DNA of 64,000 bases from an uncultured Bacteroidales bacterium (GTDB lineage: Bacteria; Bacteroidota; Bacteroidia; Bacteroidales; Paludibacteraceae). Below are positions 12,366 through 22,375 of this stretch, piece by piece. Within the stretch, counting starts at the first letter, position 1. Every line of letters starts with the position of its first letter. The stretch is taken from positions 32,852 to 96,851 of the forward strand of contig CACZFM010000013.1 of NCBI GenBank assembly GCA_902780495.1, read 5' to 3'. The position numbers were made by a program, and so were the translations under genes. A model generated the notes under the pieces. It was not told the DNA's origin and did no database searches. It saw nothing but the letters and a program-made list of their open reading frames with translations.

Positions 12366-13641
12366 TGAAGTGATATGGATAGTGGGCGATGAAGCTATTC
12401 TCCGCAGCGAAGTGGAGGAAGAGCGTCTGCGTTCGCAGTATGAGGGACAAGAGATACAAGGCGACCCGTATTGCGTTATCCCCGAACAAATAGCCATACA
12501 GAAACTTTTTCTTCATCAGGCGGAATTGGATTCAGTAGTTGCCAACGAATCAACGGTAAGTCATCAGGTGGATATCCGCTTGAACTACTATATCAATCAG
12601 ATTGGTTCGAAGGAAAAAATGGAGGAGTATTTCCGTAAGACCACTTCCGAAATACGTGAGGAGATGATGACAACCGTCCGTAACCAGATGATTATCCAGC
12701 AGTTGCAACAGAAACTGACGGAGAACATCAATCCCACACCGGCTGAGATACACCGCTATTTCAATTCCCTTCCGCAAGACTCCATCCCTGTGGTGACTGC
12801 GCAAGTGGAGGTGCAGATACTGAGTTTTGCGCCGCAAGTGCCGATAGAAGAAACCGAGCGAATCAAATCGCGTCTGCGTGAGTTTGCCGAGCGTGTGAAC
12901 AAAGGCGAAGCCGATTTTGCCATGCTTGCCCGTTTGTATTCAGAGGACACGGAAAGTGCCAAACATGGTGGCGAATTGGGCTTTCTGGGAAGAGGACAAC
13001 TGGTGCAGGCATTTGCCGATGTGGCCTTCAACCTGACCGACCCGAAGAAGATTTCCCGTATTGTGGAAACAGAATACGGTTATCATATCATCCAGTTGCT
13101 GGAGAAGAAAGGTGACCGAATCAATTGCCGTCATATCCTAATGCGTCCGCGTGTGTCCGCTTCGGACAAAGTACGTGCGTTGGAGCGCCTGGATTCGATT
13201 GCCGGCAAAGTGCGTGCAGACAGCCTTTCGTTTGAAAAAGCGGTCATCTATTTCTCGGAAGACAAACAGACTGCCCTTAATGCCGGTCTGATGATGAACC
13301 CGCAGACGGGTGCTTCGCGCTTTGAATATCAGGATCTTCCTCCGGAGATTGCCAAACTGGTATATACGATGAAAGAAGGCGATGTGTCCGATCCGTTTGT
13401 AATGATGGACCAGACCAGCAATAAAGAGATATGTGCCATTGTGCGGCTCAAGTCTAAAAAGGATGTCCACAAAGCCAATCTGGTGGATGATTTCCAATTG
13501 GTGAAATCGATGCTGAAGAACAAACTCAGCGGAGAACTGCTAGACAATTGGATTAAGAAGAAACAACAGGAAACCTATACGCATGTGTCTCCCGAATGGC
13601 AGGGCTGCGACTGGCAGTATCCGGGATGGGTGAAAGAATAA
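12298..13641 (+). CDS. surA: Periplasmic peptidyl-prolyl isomerase / chaperone, SurA-like
   Basis: 447 residues. Signal peptide (MVLLLLLTSCLAMA), SurA N-terminal chaperone helices (DNVIDEVIWIVGDEAILRSE), then a clear PpiC domain (FAMLARLYSEDTESAKHGGELGFLG, residues about 200-270) and a second more divergent one (ILMRPRVSASDK, then FVMMDQTSNKEICAI). It assists folding of outer-membrane beta-barrels. The start could also be the ATG 9 bp upstream or 12 bp downstream. It is followed after 9 bp by the OstA-like gene, so the unit is devoted to outer-membrane assembly. Confidence 0.9.
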   Translation: MKRKMVLLLLLTSCLAMADNVIDEVIWIVGDEAILRSEVEEERLRSQYEGQEIQGDPYCVIPEQIAIQKLFLHQAELDSVVANESTVSHQVDIRLNYYINQIGSKEKMEEYFRKTTSEIREEMMTTVRNQMIIQQLQQKLTENINPTPAEIHRYFNSLPQDSIPVVTAQVEVQILSFAPQVPIEETERIKSRLREFAERVNKGEADFAMLARLYSEDTESAKHGGELGFLGRGQLVQAFADVAFNLTDPKKISRIVETEYGYHIIQLLEKKGDRINCRHILMRPRVSASDKVRALERLDSIAGKVRADSLSFEKAVIYFSEDKQTALNAGLMMNPQTGASRFEYQDLPPEIAKLVYTMKEGDVSDPFVMMDQTSNKEICAIVRLKSKKDVHKANLVDDFQLVKSMLKNKLSGELLDNWIKKKQQETYTHVSPEWQGCDWQYPGWVKE

Positions 13642-13650
13642 GTAAACGCT

Positions 13651-15279
13651 GTGAAAAGAAGAATCGTCATATATGCTCTTTCTTTCCTGTGTCTCGCTTT
13701 GTCGGCACAGGAAAATCGTGTGTATCTGGAGAATTCACGAACCCTCTCTTTTGACGAGAACCGCTTACCCGATGCACAGATATTGAAGGGCGATGTGCGT
13801 TTCCGACATGATGATGCACTGATGTTCTGTGATTCGGCGTATTTCTTCGAGCGCACCAACTCGGTCACTGCTTTCGGACATGTCCGTTTTGAACAGGGCG
13901 ATACCTTGCATGGCTTTGGTGATATACTTTACTATGAAGGTGACCGGAAGTTAGCGCGGCTATGCCGGAATGTGCGTCTGGAACACAAAACCACCATCCT
14001 GACAACCGACTCGCTGAATTACGACCGTATCACCAATACCGCCTACTATTTCACCGGCGGTAAGATTCAGGACAGCCTGAATGTGCTTACGTCCCGTTGG
14101 GGAGAATATTGCCCCTCTACCAACGATGCCATTTTTAAGTACGATGTCTTTTTGGGCAACAACTCGTTCACGCTCAATGCTGACCGTCTGAAATACAATA
14201 CAGCCACCAATACTGCTCAACTGATTGCACCTACCACTATCGTATATGACGGCGAAACAACTATCTATTCCTCCAACGGATGGTACAATACCTCCACCGA
14301 ACAATCGATGTTGCTGGATCGTAGTGTGATAGAACATGTGGATGGCAAGTTCCTGACAGGTGACACCATCTATTATGACAAGAAACAGGGTTTCGGACAG
14401 TTGCTGTATAACATTGAGACGAAAGATACCGTCCAGAAAATGACACTTACCGGCCATTATGCCGAGTTGTGGGAAAAAGACCGTCGGGGTTTTGTCACCG
14501 ATAGTGCCATGTTGGAAGACTGGTCGCAACCTAAATCCACTTACATGCATGCCGATACGTTGTTTACGGAGCAGTTCCCTTGTTTGGATTCCACCTGCCG
14601 TGACACTATTTGGCGGCAAGTGCGCGCTTATCACCATGTGCGGCTGTATAACGAAGATTATCAGATTGTTACCGATTCGCTGACCTATGACGGGCGTGAC
14701 AGTATCATCGTGTTGCATCATGAACCTATTTTGTGGAGCGAAACCAATCAAGTGGCGGCTGATAGCATTACCATGTACTTGGTGAACGGTACGCTTGACC
14801 ATATTTATGGTGTGGGTGCCGCTATCGGTATCCAGAAAGAAACGGATGAGTATTTCAACCAGATTGTAGGAAAGGAGATGTATGCCTATATCCGCAATGG
14901 CGCGTTGGACAGGGTGGATGTGATAGGTAATGCAGAGACCATTTTCTATCCGAAAGATGACAGTGTGACGTATGTGGGGGTGAACAAGACGCGAAGTTCG
15001 CATGTGCAGACTTTTATGCAAGAGGGCAAGATTCATCATGTCCTTTTCACCACCGAGACATCCGGTACGCTTTATCCGCTTGACCAGATTGACCGCAAAG
15101 AGACATTCTTCCCTTCTTTCTTCTGGGCAGAGAGCGAACGGCCTGCATCAAAGTCGGATATATTCCTGACACCACCCTCTACCTTGCGCCCGAAAACCAC
15201 ATCGATATCTGCTACCGATGAGGAAGATGAGGTGAAGACACCCAAACAGAAAAAACAACGAAACAAAAAACGCAAATAA
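13651..15279 (+). CDS. OstA/LptA-like LPS-transport protein
   Basis: 542 residues starting from GTG at 13651, with a signal peptide (YALSFLCLALSAQ). The body is a long series of beta strands with OstA-type repeats (ILKGDVRFRHDDALMFCDSAYF, DGFGDILYYEG and FLTGDTIYYDK-like units), as in the periplasmic LptA/OstA jellyroll that bridges LPS to the outer membrane. The C-terminal about 25 residues are Lys-rich (PKQKKQRNKKRK). Bacteroidales often carry this long OstA protein next to surA. The exact LPS role is inferred from the family. Confidence 0.85.
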   Translation: MKRRIVIYALSFLCLALSAQENRVYLENSRTLSFDENRLPDAQILKGDVRFRHDDALMFCDSAYFFERTNSVTAFGHVRFEQGDTLHGFGDILYYEGDRKLARLCRNVRLEHKTTILTTDSLNYDRITNTAYYFTGGKIQDSLNVLTSRWGEYCPSTNDAIFKYDVFLGNNSFTLNADRLKYNTATNTAQLIAPTTIVYDGETTIYSSNGWYNTSTEQSMLLDRSVIEHVDGKFLTGDTIYYDKKQGFGQLLYNIETKDTVQKMTLTGHYAELWEKDRRGFVTDSAMLEDWSQPKSTYMHADTLFTEQFPCLDSTCRDTIWRQVRAYHHVRLYNEDYQIVTDSLTYDGRDSIIVLHHEPILWSETNQVAADSITMYLVNGTLDHIYGVGAAIGIQKETDEYFNQIVGKEMYAYIRNGALDRVDVIGNAETIFYPKDDSVTYVGVNKTRSSHVQTFMQEGKIHHVLFTTETSGTLYPLDQIDRKETFFPSFFWAESERPASKSDIFLTPPSTLRPKTTSISATDEEDEVKTPKQKKQRNKKRK

Positions 15280-15288
15280 CATTGTAAT

Positions 15289-16068
15289 ATGTACAAGAAA
15301 GGATTGATTTTAACTATTTTGATGCTTGGTTCGCTTGCCGCTATGGCAGAGCATTCTCTGGGTTTGCAGATTGGTTTTGCAGAACCCATATACCGACTGA
15401 ACAGTCCCTTGCAATCGCTCAGTCGTACCCGTTTGGATGCCACTCCGATGGACGGACTGAAAGTGGGTGTGGTATATGATGCTTCGCTCATCAAGGGTTT
15501 CGGTTTCTCCATGGGACTGAACTACACCTTCGCCTACCACAAAACGAAGTGGAAAGATTATGAATATGCTTCCGACGGAACATCCGCCATATTGCCTTTT
15601 TATGAATACAAAACAGAATATTACTACCATCAGGGAGAAATCTTTGTAGATTGGCAATACAAGTTTGAGATAGCCAAGAAGACCTATATCATTCTTTATA
15701 CAGGTCCGACTATCCAATGTCTGTTCGACCTGAAAGCCACCGATGACCACCGCTATACAGGTCCCGCTGCGGCTTCCGGACAAATATCGGATTTCAAACC
15801 CTCGGAGGAATCGTATCTGAGAACAGGGAAAGACGGTCATGTACAGCGTTTGAATGTAACTTGGGGCATAGGAGCCGGTTTCCAGTACAAACGTTATTTC
15901 TTGCGCGGTGGGTACGATTTCGGTTTGATTAACCCTTACGGCAAACAGGCATTCTCTGACTTTGGTTATACCGATGAAACGCGTTATGACGGCAACCGCC
16001 TTACGCGCGGTCGTCTCGACCAATGGCAGATAAAACTTGGTGTGTATCTCTGGCAATCGGATAAATAA
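15289..16068 (+). CDS. Outer-membrane beta-barrel protein
   Basis: 259 residues with a signal peptide (LTILMLGSLAAMAEHS), then alternating amphipathic strands rich in Tyr/Gly (GFGFSMGLNYTFAYHKTKW, then YFLRGGYDFGLINPYGK) typical of small OMP barrels of the PF13568/porin-like type. No specific function is assignable. It is sandwiched with 9 bp and 3 bp gaps between the OstA-like gene and dnaG, so it shares their transcript. Confidence 0.78.
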   Translation: MYKKGLILTILMLGSLAAMAEHSLGLQIGFAEPIYRLNSPLQSLSRTRLDATPMDGLKVGVVYDASLIKGFGFSMGLNYTFAYHKTKWKDYEYASDGTSAILPFYEYKTEYYYHQGEIFVDWQYKFEIAKKTYIILYTGPTIQCLFDLKATDDHRYTGPAAASGQISDFKPSEESYLRTGKDGHVQRLNVTWGIGAGFQYKRYFLRGGYDFGLINPYGKQAFSDFGYTDETRYDGNRLTRGRLDQWQIKLGVYLWQSDK

Positions 16069-16071
16069 ACA

Positions 16072-18045
16072 ATGATTCCACGCGACACAGTCGAACGTAT
16101 TTTTTCCACCGCACGGATTGAGGAGGTGGTAAGCGATTTCATCACGCTGAAAAAGCGCGGTGCCAATCTCATTGGCTTGTGTCCGTTCCATCAGGAGAAA
16201 ACAGGTTCGTTTACGGTCAGTCCCGCCAAAGGTATTTACAAGTGCTTTGGTTGCGGCAAGTCCGGGCATGTGGCCGGTTTTGTGATGGAGATAGAGCAAT
16301 GCTCGTATGTGGAGGCATTGCGATGGCTGGCAAAGAAATATCATATCGAGATTGAAGAACGCGAACTCACTGCCGAAGAACAGCAGAAGCAGGATGACCG
16401 CGAATCGATGTTCGTGGTGAACGATTTTGCACTTCATTGGTTTGAAGACCAATTGTGGAATACACCCGAAGGGACGGCAATAGGATTGGCATATTTCCGC
16501 CAGCGTGGTTTGACCGATGATATGATACGCCGCTTTCACCTTGGTTATTCGCCGGACAAGTCTCTTTTTTATACGGCAGCCAAAGAGAAAGGGTTTGATG
16601 ACAAGTATCTGCTGAACGATGCAGAGCATGCTCCTTTTGTGGGAACGGGGCTTTGCTGTGCCTCATCGCAGGACGGCAGGTTCTTCGACCGCTTCCATTC
16701 GCGTGTCATGTTTCCTTTCTTTTCCCGTTCGGGCAAAGTGGTAGGATTTGCCGGACGAATCATGAAGCAGAACGACAAAGTGGGAAAGTATGTCAATTCG
16801 CCTACTTCGCCCATCTTTGAAAAGCATGACCAGCTATATGGTCTCTTTCAGGCCAAGCAGGCTATATCGCGGCTCAACTACTGCTACTTGGTAGAAGGGC
16901 AGATGGATGTTATTTCCCTCCATCAGGCGGGCATTGAGAATGTGGTAGCAAGCGGCGGTACATCCCTTACAGCCGAGCAGATTCGCCTGATGCACCATTT
17001 TACGGATAATATAACGATCCTTTACGATGGTGATAAGGCAGGTATCAAGGCCACATTGCGGGGTATTGATATGGTGTTGTCGGAAGGAATCAATGTACGT
17101 GTCGTGTCTTTGCCGGACGGAGAAGACCCTGATTCGTTTGCACGCTCGCACAATGCTTCGGATGTGATAGACTTTCTGGAGAACAATAAGGTTGATTTCA
17201 TTCGTTTCAAGACGCAACTCCTGCTTTCCGAGGCGGCACAGGATCCAGCCCAACGCAGCGAGGTGATTCATTCGATTGTGCAGTCTATTTCGGTTATTCC
17301 GGATGCTATCACGCGGCAGGTTTATATCAAAGATACGGCACAACGGCTATCCATGACAGAGGCCATTCTTTCTCGTGAAGTGGCAGGCGCTCGCCGCAAG
17401 GATGCGGATAAGGAGACGCAACAGATAAAGTCCAATCCGGCACCCATCGTTCAGCAGCCGATAGCCAAGAACAACGATACGTTCACCCGCAATATGCTGA
17501 ATATATTGCGCCTTATCGTGCGTTATGGGGAACGGACGCTGTATGAGGATGACCAACAGCAGCCTGTCAGGGTGGGGGAATATATCATTTCCAATCTTCG
17601 TGAGGATGAGATTGCTCCGCGCCACCCGCTCCATCAGCGTATACTGGACGAATATATGGCACATTATCAGGAACCGGACTTTGTGGCAGAGAAGTTCTTT
17701 TCGTTTCACGAGGATCCTGAGATTAGCCAGTTAGCGATTGCCTTGATCGCCAATCGCTACCAATTGAGCCGTATTTTTCAGAGACAGTCAATCTCAGAAA
17801 ATGTGGTGCAGGAAGTGCAGCAAAAGACGGATGCCGACATATTGCCGGAACTTACCGGTAAACTGCTGTTGGAAATCAAATTCACCGTAGTGGAAGAACG
17901 TATAGAGGCACTGTCGAACGAACTGAAGATAGCGGAGGAAAATCATGATGATGCCTTGATGATTACTCTCCTTTCCACACAGAAACAACTTATTTCTATC
18001 CGTGCCCAGTTGTGCAAAGCTCTTGGCAACCGAATTATTGTCTGA
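16072..18045 (+). CDS. dnaG: DNA primase
   Basis: 657 residues. Makes RNA primers for replication. The N-terminal zinc finger is CPFHQEKTGSF followed by CFGCGKSGH. The catalytic TOPRIM domain has VEGQMDVISL, GGTSLT and ILYDGDKAG with the metal-binding acidic residues. The C-terminal region (from about residue 440) is the DnaB-interaction part. The start is 3 bp after the barrel gene, indicating co-transcription. Confidence 0.97.
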   Translation: MIPRDTVERIFSTARIEEVVSDFITLKKRGANLIGLCPFHQEKTGSFTVSPAKGIYKCFGCGKSGHVAGFVMEIEQCSYVEALRWLAKKYHIEIEERELTAEEQQKQDDRESMFVVNDFALHWFEDQLWNTPEGTAIGLAYFRQRGLTDDMIRRFHLGYSPDKSLFYTAAKEKGFDDKYLLNDAEHAPFVGTGLCCASSQDGRFFDRFHSRVMFPFFSRSGKVVGFAGRIMKQNDKVGKYVNSPTSPIFEKHDQLYGLFQAKQAISRLNYCYLVEGQMDVISLHQAGIENVVASGGTSLTAEQIRLMHHFTDNITILYDGDKAGIKATLRGIDMVLSEGINVRVVSLPDGEDPDSFARSHNASDVIDFLENNKVDFIRFKTQLLLSEAAQDPAQRSEVIHSIVQSISVIPDAITRQVYIKDTAQRLSMTEAILSREVAGARRKDADKETQQIKSNPAPIVQQPIAKNNDTFTRNMLNILRLIVRYGERTLYEDDQQQPVRVGEYIISNLREDEIAPRHPLHQRILDEYMAHYQEPDFVAEKFFSFHEDPEISQLAIALIANRYQLSRIFQRQSISENVVQEVQQKTDADILPELTGKLLLEIKFTVVEERIEALSNELKIAEENHDDALMITLLSTQKQLISIRAQLCKALGNRIIV

Positions 18046-18071
18046 CAAAATGTGTTAAATCTTTCAAGCGT

Positions 18072-18842
18072 ATGCTTTTTGATTCTATAGTATATGGTCC
18101 CATCCATTCCCGCCGTTTGGGGGTGTCATTGGGAATGAACCTGATGCCCACCACAGCCAAACTTTGTTCGTTCGACTGTGTCTATTGCGAGTGCGGTTTC
18201 AATCAGCCGGTTTCGCATCCCCAACTTCCTTCGCGCGAGGAGGTTCGTTTGCAATTGGAAACCAAACTGAAAGCCATGGTTGACGGCGCGTCTCCCTTGC
18301 CTGATGTGATTACTTTCTCCGGCAATGGTGAACCTACGCTGCATCCCGATTTCAAGGGAATTATTCAGGATACTTGTGCTTTGCGCGACCGGTATTGCCC
18401 TTCCGCCAAAGTGTCGGTGCTGACCAATTCCACCCAACTATTCCGCTCCGATGTGGTGGAAGCGCTTATGCAGGTGGATAACCGTATCTTGAAACTGGAT
18501 TCGGCGCTGGATGCCACTATGCGCTTGATTGACCAGCCTGTGAACTCTGATTTGACAGTGGACAAGATAGTATCTTATCTCCGCCGTTTCAATGGAGACT
18601 TTATTTTACAGACTTGCTTCCTGCGTGGTGAACATTTGGGGCAGACCATTGATAACACGACACCCGAAGAACTGGCTGCCTGGTATAAGGTGGTGGAGAT
18701 GCTGCAACCAAAGGAACTGATGATTTATGTCATCGACCGTGCCACACCTGTTAAAACGCTTGCCAAAGTCAGTCGTGACGAGATGGAGGCCATTGCCGCA
18801 CCGCTGCGGGAAAAGGGATATAACGTGATTGTTTCTGCCTGA
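18072..18842 (+). CDS. Radical SAM protein
   Basis: 256 residues. The Fe4S4-binding CxxxCxxC motif is CSFDCVYC, preceded by SRRLGVSLGMNLMPT. FSGNGEPTLHPDF corresponds to the SAM-binding GGEP-like motif. It resembles the small radical SAM proteins common in Bacteroidota and archaea (MoaA/NifB-like relatives), with unknown substrate. ATG 18072 (MLFDSIVYGPIHSRRLG) is the family-like start; the open frame upstream overlaps dnaG. Confidence 0.85.
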   Translation: MLFDSIVYGPIHSRRLGVSLGMNLMPTTAKLCSFDCVYCECGFNQPVSHPQLPSREEVRLQLETKLKAMVDGASPLPDVITFSGNGEPTLHPDFKGIIQDTCALRDRYCPSAKVSVLTNSTQLFRSDVVEALMQVDNRILKLDSALDATMRLIDQPVNSDLTVDKIVSYLRRFNGDFILQTCFLRGEHLGQTIDNTTPEELAAWYKVVEMLQPKELMIYVIDRATPVKTLAKVSRDEMEAIAAPLREKGYNVIVSA

Positions 18843-18880
18843 CGTGAATAAGAACTTTGTAATTTGCGACGAACAATAAG

Positions 18881-20128
18881 ATGTATTTTGACGAACTCGC
18901 TCTTTCCGATGAAGTATTAGATGCCTTGTGGGATATGCATTTTGACGAGTGTACACCTGTACAGGCAGAGACCATACCCGTTATTCTTGACCATCGTGAC
19001 GTTATCTCTTGTGCCCAAACCGGTACGGGGAAGACAGCGGCGTATGTGTTGCCCTTGCTTACCAATCTGGCTTACGACGACCACGATCCGAATAAACTGA
19101 ATGCCATCATTATGGCCCCTACGCGTGAACTGGCGCAGCAGATTGACCAGCAGGTACAAGGCTTTGGCTTTTATGTGCCCTTCTCGGCAGTGGCTGTCTA
19201 TGGCGGCAACGATGGCGGAGCATGGAGTACACAAAGCACAGGTTTGACACAAGGTGCGGACATCGCTATTGCTACGCCCGGAAGACTTCTCTCACTGATG
19301 AATATCTACGACATTGATTTCTCCGGTGTCAAGTATTTCATCCTCGATGAGGCGGACCGTATGCTGGATATGGGCTTTTATGATGATATTATGACCATTG
19401 TCGCCAAACTGCCCAAGGACCGTCAGACCATTATGTTTTCTGCCACTATGCCGGAGAATATCCGCCGCATGGCTAAAGCCATTATGAACAATCCCGTAGA
19501 GGTGCAGATTGCTGTGTCACGTCCGCCGGAGACCATTCACCAAATGGCTGTTGACCTCTATGAGGGACAGAAAACGCCATTCCTTCTGCATTATCTGAAA
19601 GACAAAAACCTCAAGAAGGTGATTCTTTTTGCCGGCAAGAAGCAGCGTGTGAAAGATCTTACCCACATGTTGCACCTCAAGCATGTGGATGCACGGGCGA
19701 TGCACTCCGACCTTGAGCAGAAAGAGCGTGATGAGGTCATGCTGGATTTCCGCAACGGAAAGGTAGATGTCCTGGTGGCCACTGATATTGTCTCGCGCGG
19801 CATTGATGTGGACGACATTCCGTTGGTTATCAACTACGATGTTCCTCGTGATGCGGAGGACTATGTGCATCGTATCGGCCGTACTGCGCGGGCTGAGAAT
19901 TCGGGTGAGGCTATTACGCTTGTTTCTAAGGAAGACCAGTTCTTTTTTCATAAGATTGAGACCTTCCTCCATCGCGATATAGAACGATTGTCTGTCCCTT
20001 CCGAATTGGGAGAGGTGCCGGCGCGTTATGTTCCTTCTTCCAAAGGGAAAGAGCGTAAAAGAAAGCCGTTCTTCCGCAAGAAGAACGGCCGTTCGGGGCA
20101 TCGTCACAATGGCGTTAGTAAGCGATAG
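18881..20128 (+). CDS. DEAD-box ATP-dependent RNA helicase
   Basis: 415 residues. All helicase motifs are visible: Q motif ([10 protein letters not shown]), I (AQTGTGKT), Ia (PTRELA), II (DEAD), III (SAT), V ([10 protein letters not shown]) and VI (HRIGRTARA). The basic C terminus ([21 protein letters not shown]) probably binds RNA. Likely a RhlE/DbpA-type role in RNA remodelling or ribosome assembly. The final 14 bp overlap the convergent proS gene, and the last codons contain a hairpin that serves as proS terminator. Confidence 0.93.
   Translation: MYFDELALSDEVLDALWDMHFDECTPVQAETIPVILDHRDVISCAQTGTGKTAAYVLPLLTNLAYDDHDPNKLNAIIMAPTRELAQQIDQQVQGFGFYVPFSAVAVYGGNDGGAWSTQSTGLTQGADIAIATPGRLLSLMNIYDIDFSGVKYFILDEADRMLDMGFYDDIMTIVAKLPKDRQTIMFSATMPENIRRMAKAIMNNPVEVQIAVSRPPETIHQMAVDLYEGQKTPFLLHYLKDKNLKKVILFAGKKQRVKDLTHMLHLKHVDARAMHSDLEQKERDEVMLDFRNGKVDVLVATDIVSRGIDVDDIPLVINYDVPRDAEDYVHRIGRTARAENSGEAITLVSKEDQFFFHKIETFLHRDIERLSVPSELGEVPARYVPSSKGKERKRKPFFRKKNGRSGHRHNGVSKR
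20057..20089 (-). terminator. Terminator of proS, inside the helicase coding sequence
   Basis: On the minus strand a 10-bp perfect stem (GCCGTTCTTC / GAAGAACGGC) with a 5-base loop is followed by TTTCTTTT. The same bases encode the [11 protein letters not shown] region of the helicase. Confidence 0.7.
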
Positions 20129-21605
20129 CGAATACTACGCGCCCTTTTGACGGTTTGCTGGTCACCATACATTTGCCTTCTTCTTGTTTGAAGCCCGGCA
20201 GTGCATCCAGAGGGATGCAACGGATGGTTGCCTTGGTTTCTTCTTTGATGCGTTCTTCTGTTTCTGCAGTGCCGTCCCAGTGGCAGAGCAGGAATCCGCC
20301 TTTCTTGATTTCTTCTTTGAACTCCTCGTACGAATTGCACTCGCGGGTATTGGCGGTGCGGTAGGCCATGGCTTTCGTGTAGCAGTTCTTTTGTATCTCT
20401 TCCAGCAGAGCGACTATTTTTTCTTCTATGCCTTCCATACTGATGGTCTCTTTGCTCAGTGTGTCACGGCGGGCTATTTCTATTGTGCCGTTCTCCAGAT
20501 CCCGACCGCCCATTGCCAGACGTACAGGGATTCCCTTCAACTCATAGTCGGCAAACTTATAGCCGGGAGTTGACTTGTCGGATGTATCCACCTTCACACG
20601 GATGCCGCGTGCTTTCAGTGAGGCAGCGAGAGGAGAGAGTTTCTCCATCAGTTTCTGCAAGTCTTCTTCTTTCTTGAAGATAGGAACAATCACCACCTGT
20701 ATCGGAGCAAGGTGTGGGGGAAGAACCAAACCATTATCGTCCGAGTGGGTCATTATCAAGGCACCCATCAGGCGGGTCGATACGCCCCAACTGGTGGCCC
20801 ATACGTATTCATATTTGTTCTCTTTTGAGAGGAACTGAACATCAAACGACTTGGCGAAGTTCTGTCCGAGGAAGTGGCTTGTGCCGGCTTGGAGGGCTTT
20901 CCCGTCCTGCATCATAGCTTCGATGCAGTAGGTGTTAAGCGCTCCGGCAAAGCGTTCGTTGGGTGATTTCACGCCTTTCACAACGGGTATGGCCATGATA
21001 TTCTCTGCAAAGTCGGCATATACGTCCAACATTGTGCGTGCGTAGTCCTCGGCTTCTTCCTTGGTGGCGTGTGCGGTATGCCCTTCCTGCCACAGGAATT
21101 CGGCAGTACGAAGGAACAGACGGGTGCGCATCTCCCAACGCATCACGTTGCACCATTGGTTGCACAATATGGGCAGGTCCCGATACGAGGATATCCAGTT
21201 TTTATAGGTGGACCAGATGATGGTTTCCGAAGTGGGACGGATTATCAGTTCTTCATCCAGTCGTGCATCGGGGTCTACCACTACTCCTTTGCCATTTGGA
21301 TCGTTCTTCAGACGATGGTGGGTTACCACAGCACATTCTTTGGCGAATCCCTCCACGTGTTCCGCCTCACGGCTGAGGAATGATTTGGGAATCAATAAGG
21401 GGAAATAGGCGTTTTGTACACCTTTTTCTTTGAAGCGGCGGTCCAGTTCGCTTTGGATGGTTTCCCAGATGGCGTATCCGTAGGGTTTGATTACCATGCA
21501 GCCGCGGACGGCGCTTTGTTCTGCCAGGTCGGCTTTCACGACCAGTTCGTTATACCATTTCGAGTAGTCTTCAGCTCTTGGTGTCAGTTTTTGATAGTTT
21601 GCCAT
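20115..21605 (-). CDS. proS: Prolyl-tRNA synthetase, archaeal/eukaryal type
   Basis: 496 residues. Charges tRNA-Pro. Class II core: motif 1-like region ([16 protein letters not shown]), motif 2 (RPTSETIIW, then [24 protein letters not shown]) and an anticodon-binding domain (VVIVPIFKK, then [19 protein letters not shown]). The protein ends in a Tyr (VVFAIAY) and lacks the editing insertion of the E. coli type, which identifies the archaeal-like ProRS form usual in Bacteroidota. It has its own promoter and converges on the helicase gene. Confidence 0.96.
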   Translation of the reverse strand: MANYQKLTPRAEDYSKWYNELVVKADLAEQSAVRGCMVIKPYGYAIWETIQSELDRRFKEKGVQNAYFPLLIPKSFLSREAEHVEGFAKECAVVTHHRLKNDPNGKGVVVDPDARLDEELIIRPTSETIIWSTYKNWISSYRDLPILCNQWCNVMRWEMRTRLFLRTAEFLWQEGHTAHATKEEAEDYARTMLDVYADFAENIMAIPVVKGVKSPNERFAGALNTYCIEAMMQDGKALQAGTSHFLGQNFAKSFDVQFLSKENKYEYVWATSWGVSTRLMGALIMTHSDDNGLVLPPHLAPIQVVIVPIFKKEEDLQKLMEKLSPLAASLKARGIRVKVDTSDKSTPGYKFADYELKGIPVRLAMGGRDLENGTIEIARRDTLSKETISMEGIEEKIVALLEEIQKNCYTKAMAYRTANTRECNSYEEFKEEIKKGGFLLCHWDGTAETEERIKEETKATIRCIPLDALPGFKQEEGKCMVTSKPSKGRVVFAIAY

Positions 21606-21636
21606 TATAATTTTGATATCAACTTTTTTCCGGCGA

Positions 21637-21693
21637 CAAAAGTACTACAAATATTTGGAATATGCAAGAAAAATCAGAGATTTTTGGTTGAAA
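21637..21693 (-). promoter_or_regulatory. Promoter of proS with extended upstream element
   Basis: On the minus strand: TACTTTTG (21637-21644), a 20-bp spacer, TTG (21665-21667), preceded by an element reading TTCAACCAAAAATCT then CTGATTTTTC. The same element precedes the promoters at 44379 and 49887. Confidence 0.8.
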
Positions 21694-21759
21694 GTTTAAA
21701 GTTTAAGGTTGAACGACACAAAAGAAGGCGAAATAGGATGACACTCGGGCCATTATCGG

Positions 21760-21993
21760 TCATCACCTAAAATGCAACTTTTTTACATTTTTATTGCATT
21801 TTCTTTGTAATGCAATGATTATCAAAGTGGTGACAAATGGGCACATAGAATTTAGGACCATCTTCCAATAGTCCTGTGACAGTAAAGAGTGGTAACGGAG
21901 TGGTAAGGTAGGCAGTCTAAAAATACCTTATTTCGTTTCAGGAGGGGGTGGTCTTTTGACGATGTTCGTGCTCTTTCTGTATGCGGTCAATAA
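21760..21993 (-). repeat. 3' cassette element, copy 1 (inverted partner at 51517-51761)
   Basis: About 235 bp match the reverse complement of 51517-51761 with scattered substitutions and a small indel. Shared features, read on the minus strand: the coding tail IDRIQKEHEHRQ, the trinucleotide-rich CACTCCGTTACCACTCTTTA, and a hairpin ATTGCATT/AATGCAAT (21793-21816). It follows the last small ORF of cassette A. The remaining gene-free bases from 21694 hold nothing else recognised. Confidence 0.88.
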
Positions 21994-22051
21994 TCTCCTG
22001 CGCACTTTGTCCGACCGATGGGAAAGGGTCTTCAAATACTGTTACTGACAT
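21938..22051 (-). CDS. 37-residue ORF whose 3' half lies in the cassette repeat
   Basis: MSVTVFEDPF, then PSVGQSAQEI, then IDRIQKEHEHRQKTTPS. It starts at ATG 22051 and stops with TGA at 21938. It is charged and helical with no membrane segment. The last 20 codons are repeated at 51510-51572 with synonymous and conservative changes (IDRIQKEHEHRQTHTPS), which argues that this peptide is translated. No family is recognised. Last ORF of cassette A. Confidence 0.5.
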   Translation of the reverse strand: MSVTVFEDPFPSVGQSAQEIIDRIQKEHEHRQKTTPS

Positions 22052-22113
22052 AATAACATGTTTTTTCTCATTCCATCCAATCAATATGTATTGAATGGGG
22101 GTTACGATTATAG

Positions 22114-22230
22114 TTATGAATATGAGGTTTTGTCTTCTTTACCCCACAACCAACCATACCCTAAAATGAATAGAGGGATAAGTAGGATGCTCATTATTCC
22201 ACATCCCATATTTCCGTTAGAATTTTCCAT
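22114..22230 (-). CDS. 38-residue single-span membrane peptide
   Basis: MENSNGNMGCG, then a hydrophobic stretch IMSILLIPLFILGYGWLWG, then KEDKTSYS. One predicted transmembrane helix with a polar N terminus and charged C terminus. It sits 7 bp after the preceding tiny ORF and on the same strand as the GTPase genes. Function unknown; the layout resembles small membrane partners or toxins in defence operons, which is inference only. Confidence 0.5.
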   Translation of the reverse strand: MENSNGNMGCGIMSILLIPLFILGYGWLWGKEDKTSYS

Positions 22231-22237
22231 AATGATT

Positions 22238-22351
22238 TTATGCTTTATTGTTAGTATTTTGACCCTTTATTATTTTTGCAATTAGTACTGCTATCCCACA
22301 GACTGCAGCCCCAATGCCGATTGCTTTGTTGCCATTTTCTTTTGTAACCAT
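22238..22351 (-). CDS. 37-residue single-span membrane peptide
   Basis: MVTKENGNKA, then IGIGAAVCGIAVLIAKII, then KGQNTNNKA. A Gly/Ala-rich hydrophobic helix is flanked by Lys. It starts 24 bp after the LeoA-like stop, so it is probably on the same transcript. No family is recognised. Confidence 0.5.
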   Translation of the reverse strand: MVTKENGNKAIGIGAAVCGIAVLIAKIIKGQNTNNKA

Positions 22352-22375
22352 AGTTGGAAATATTTAATGTTTGTA

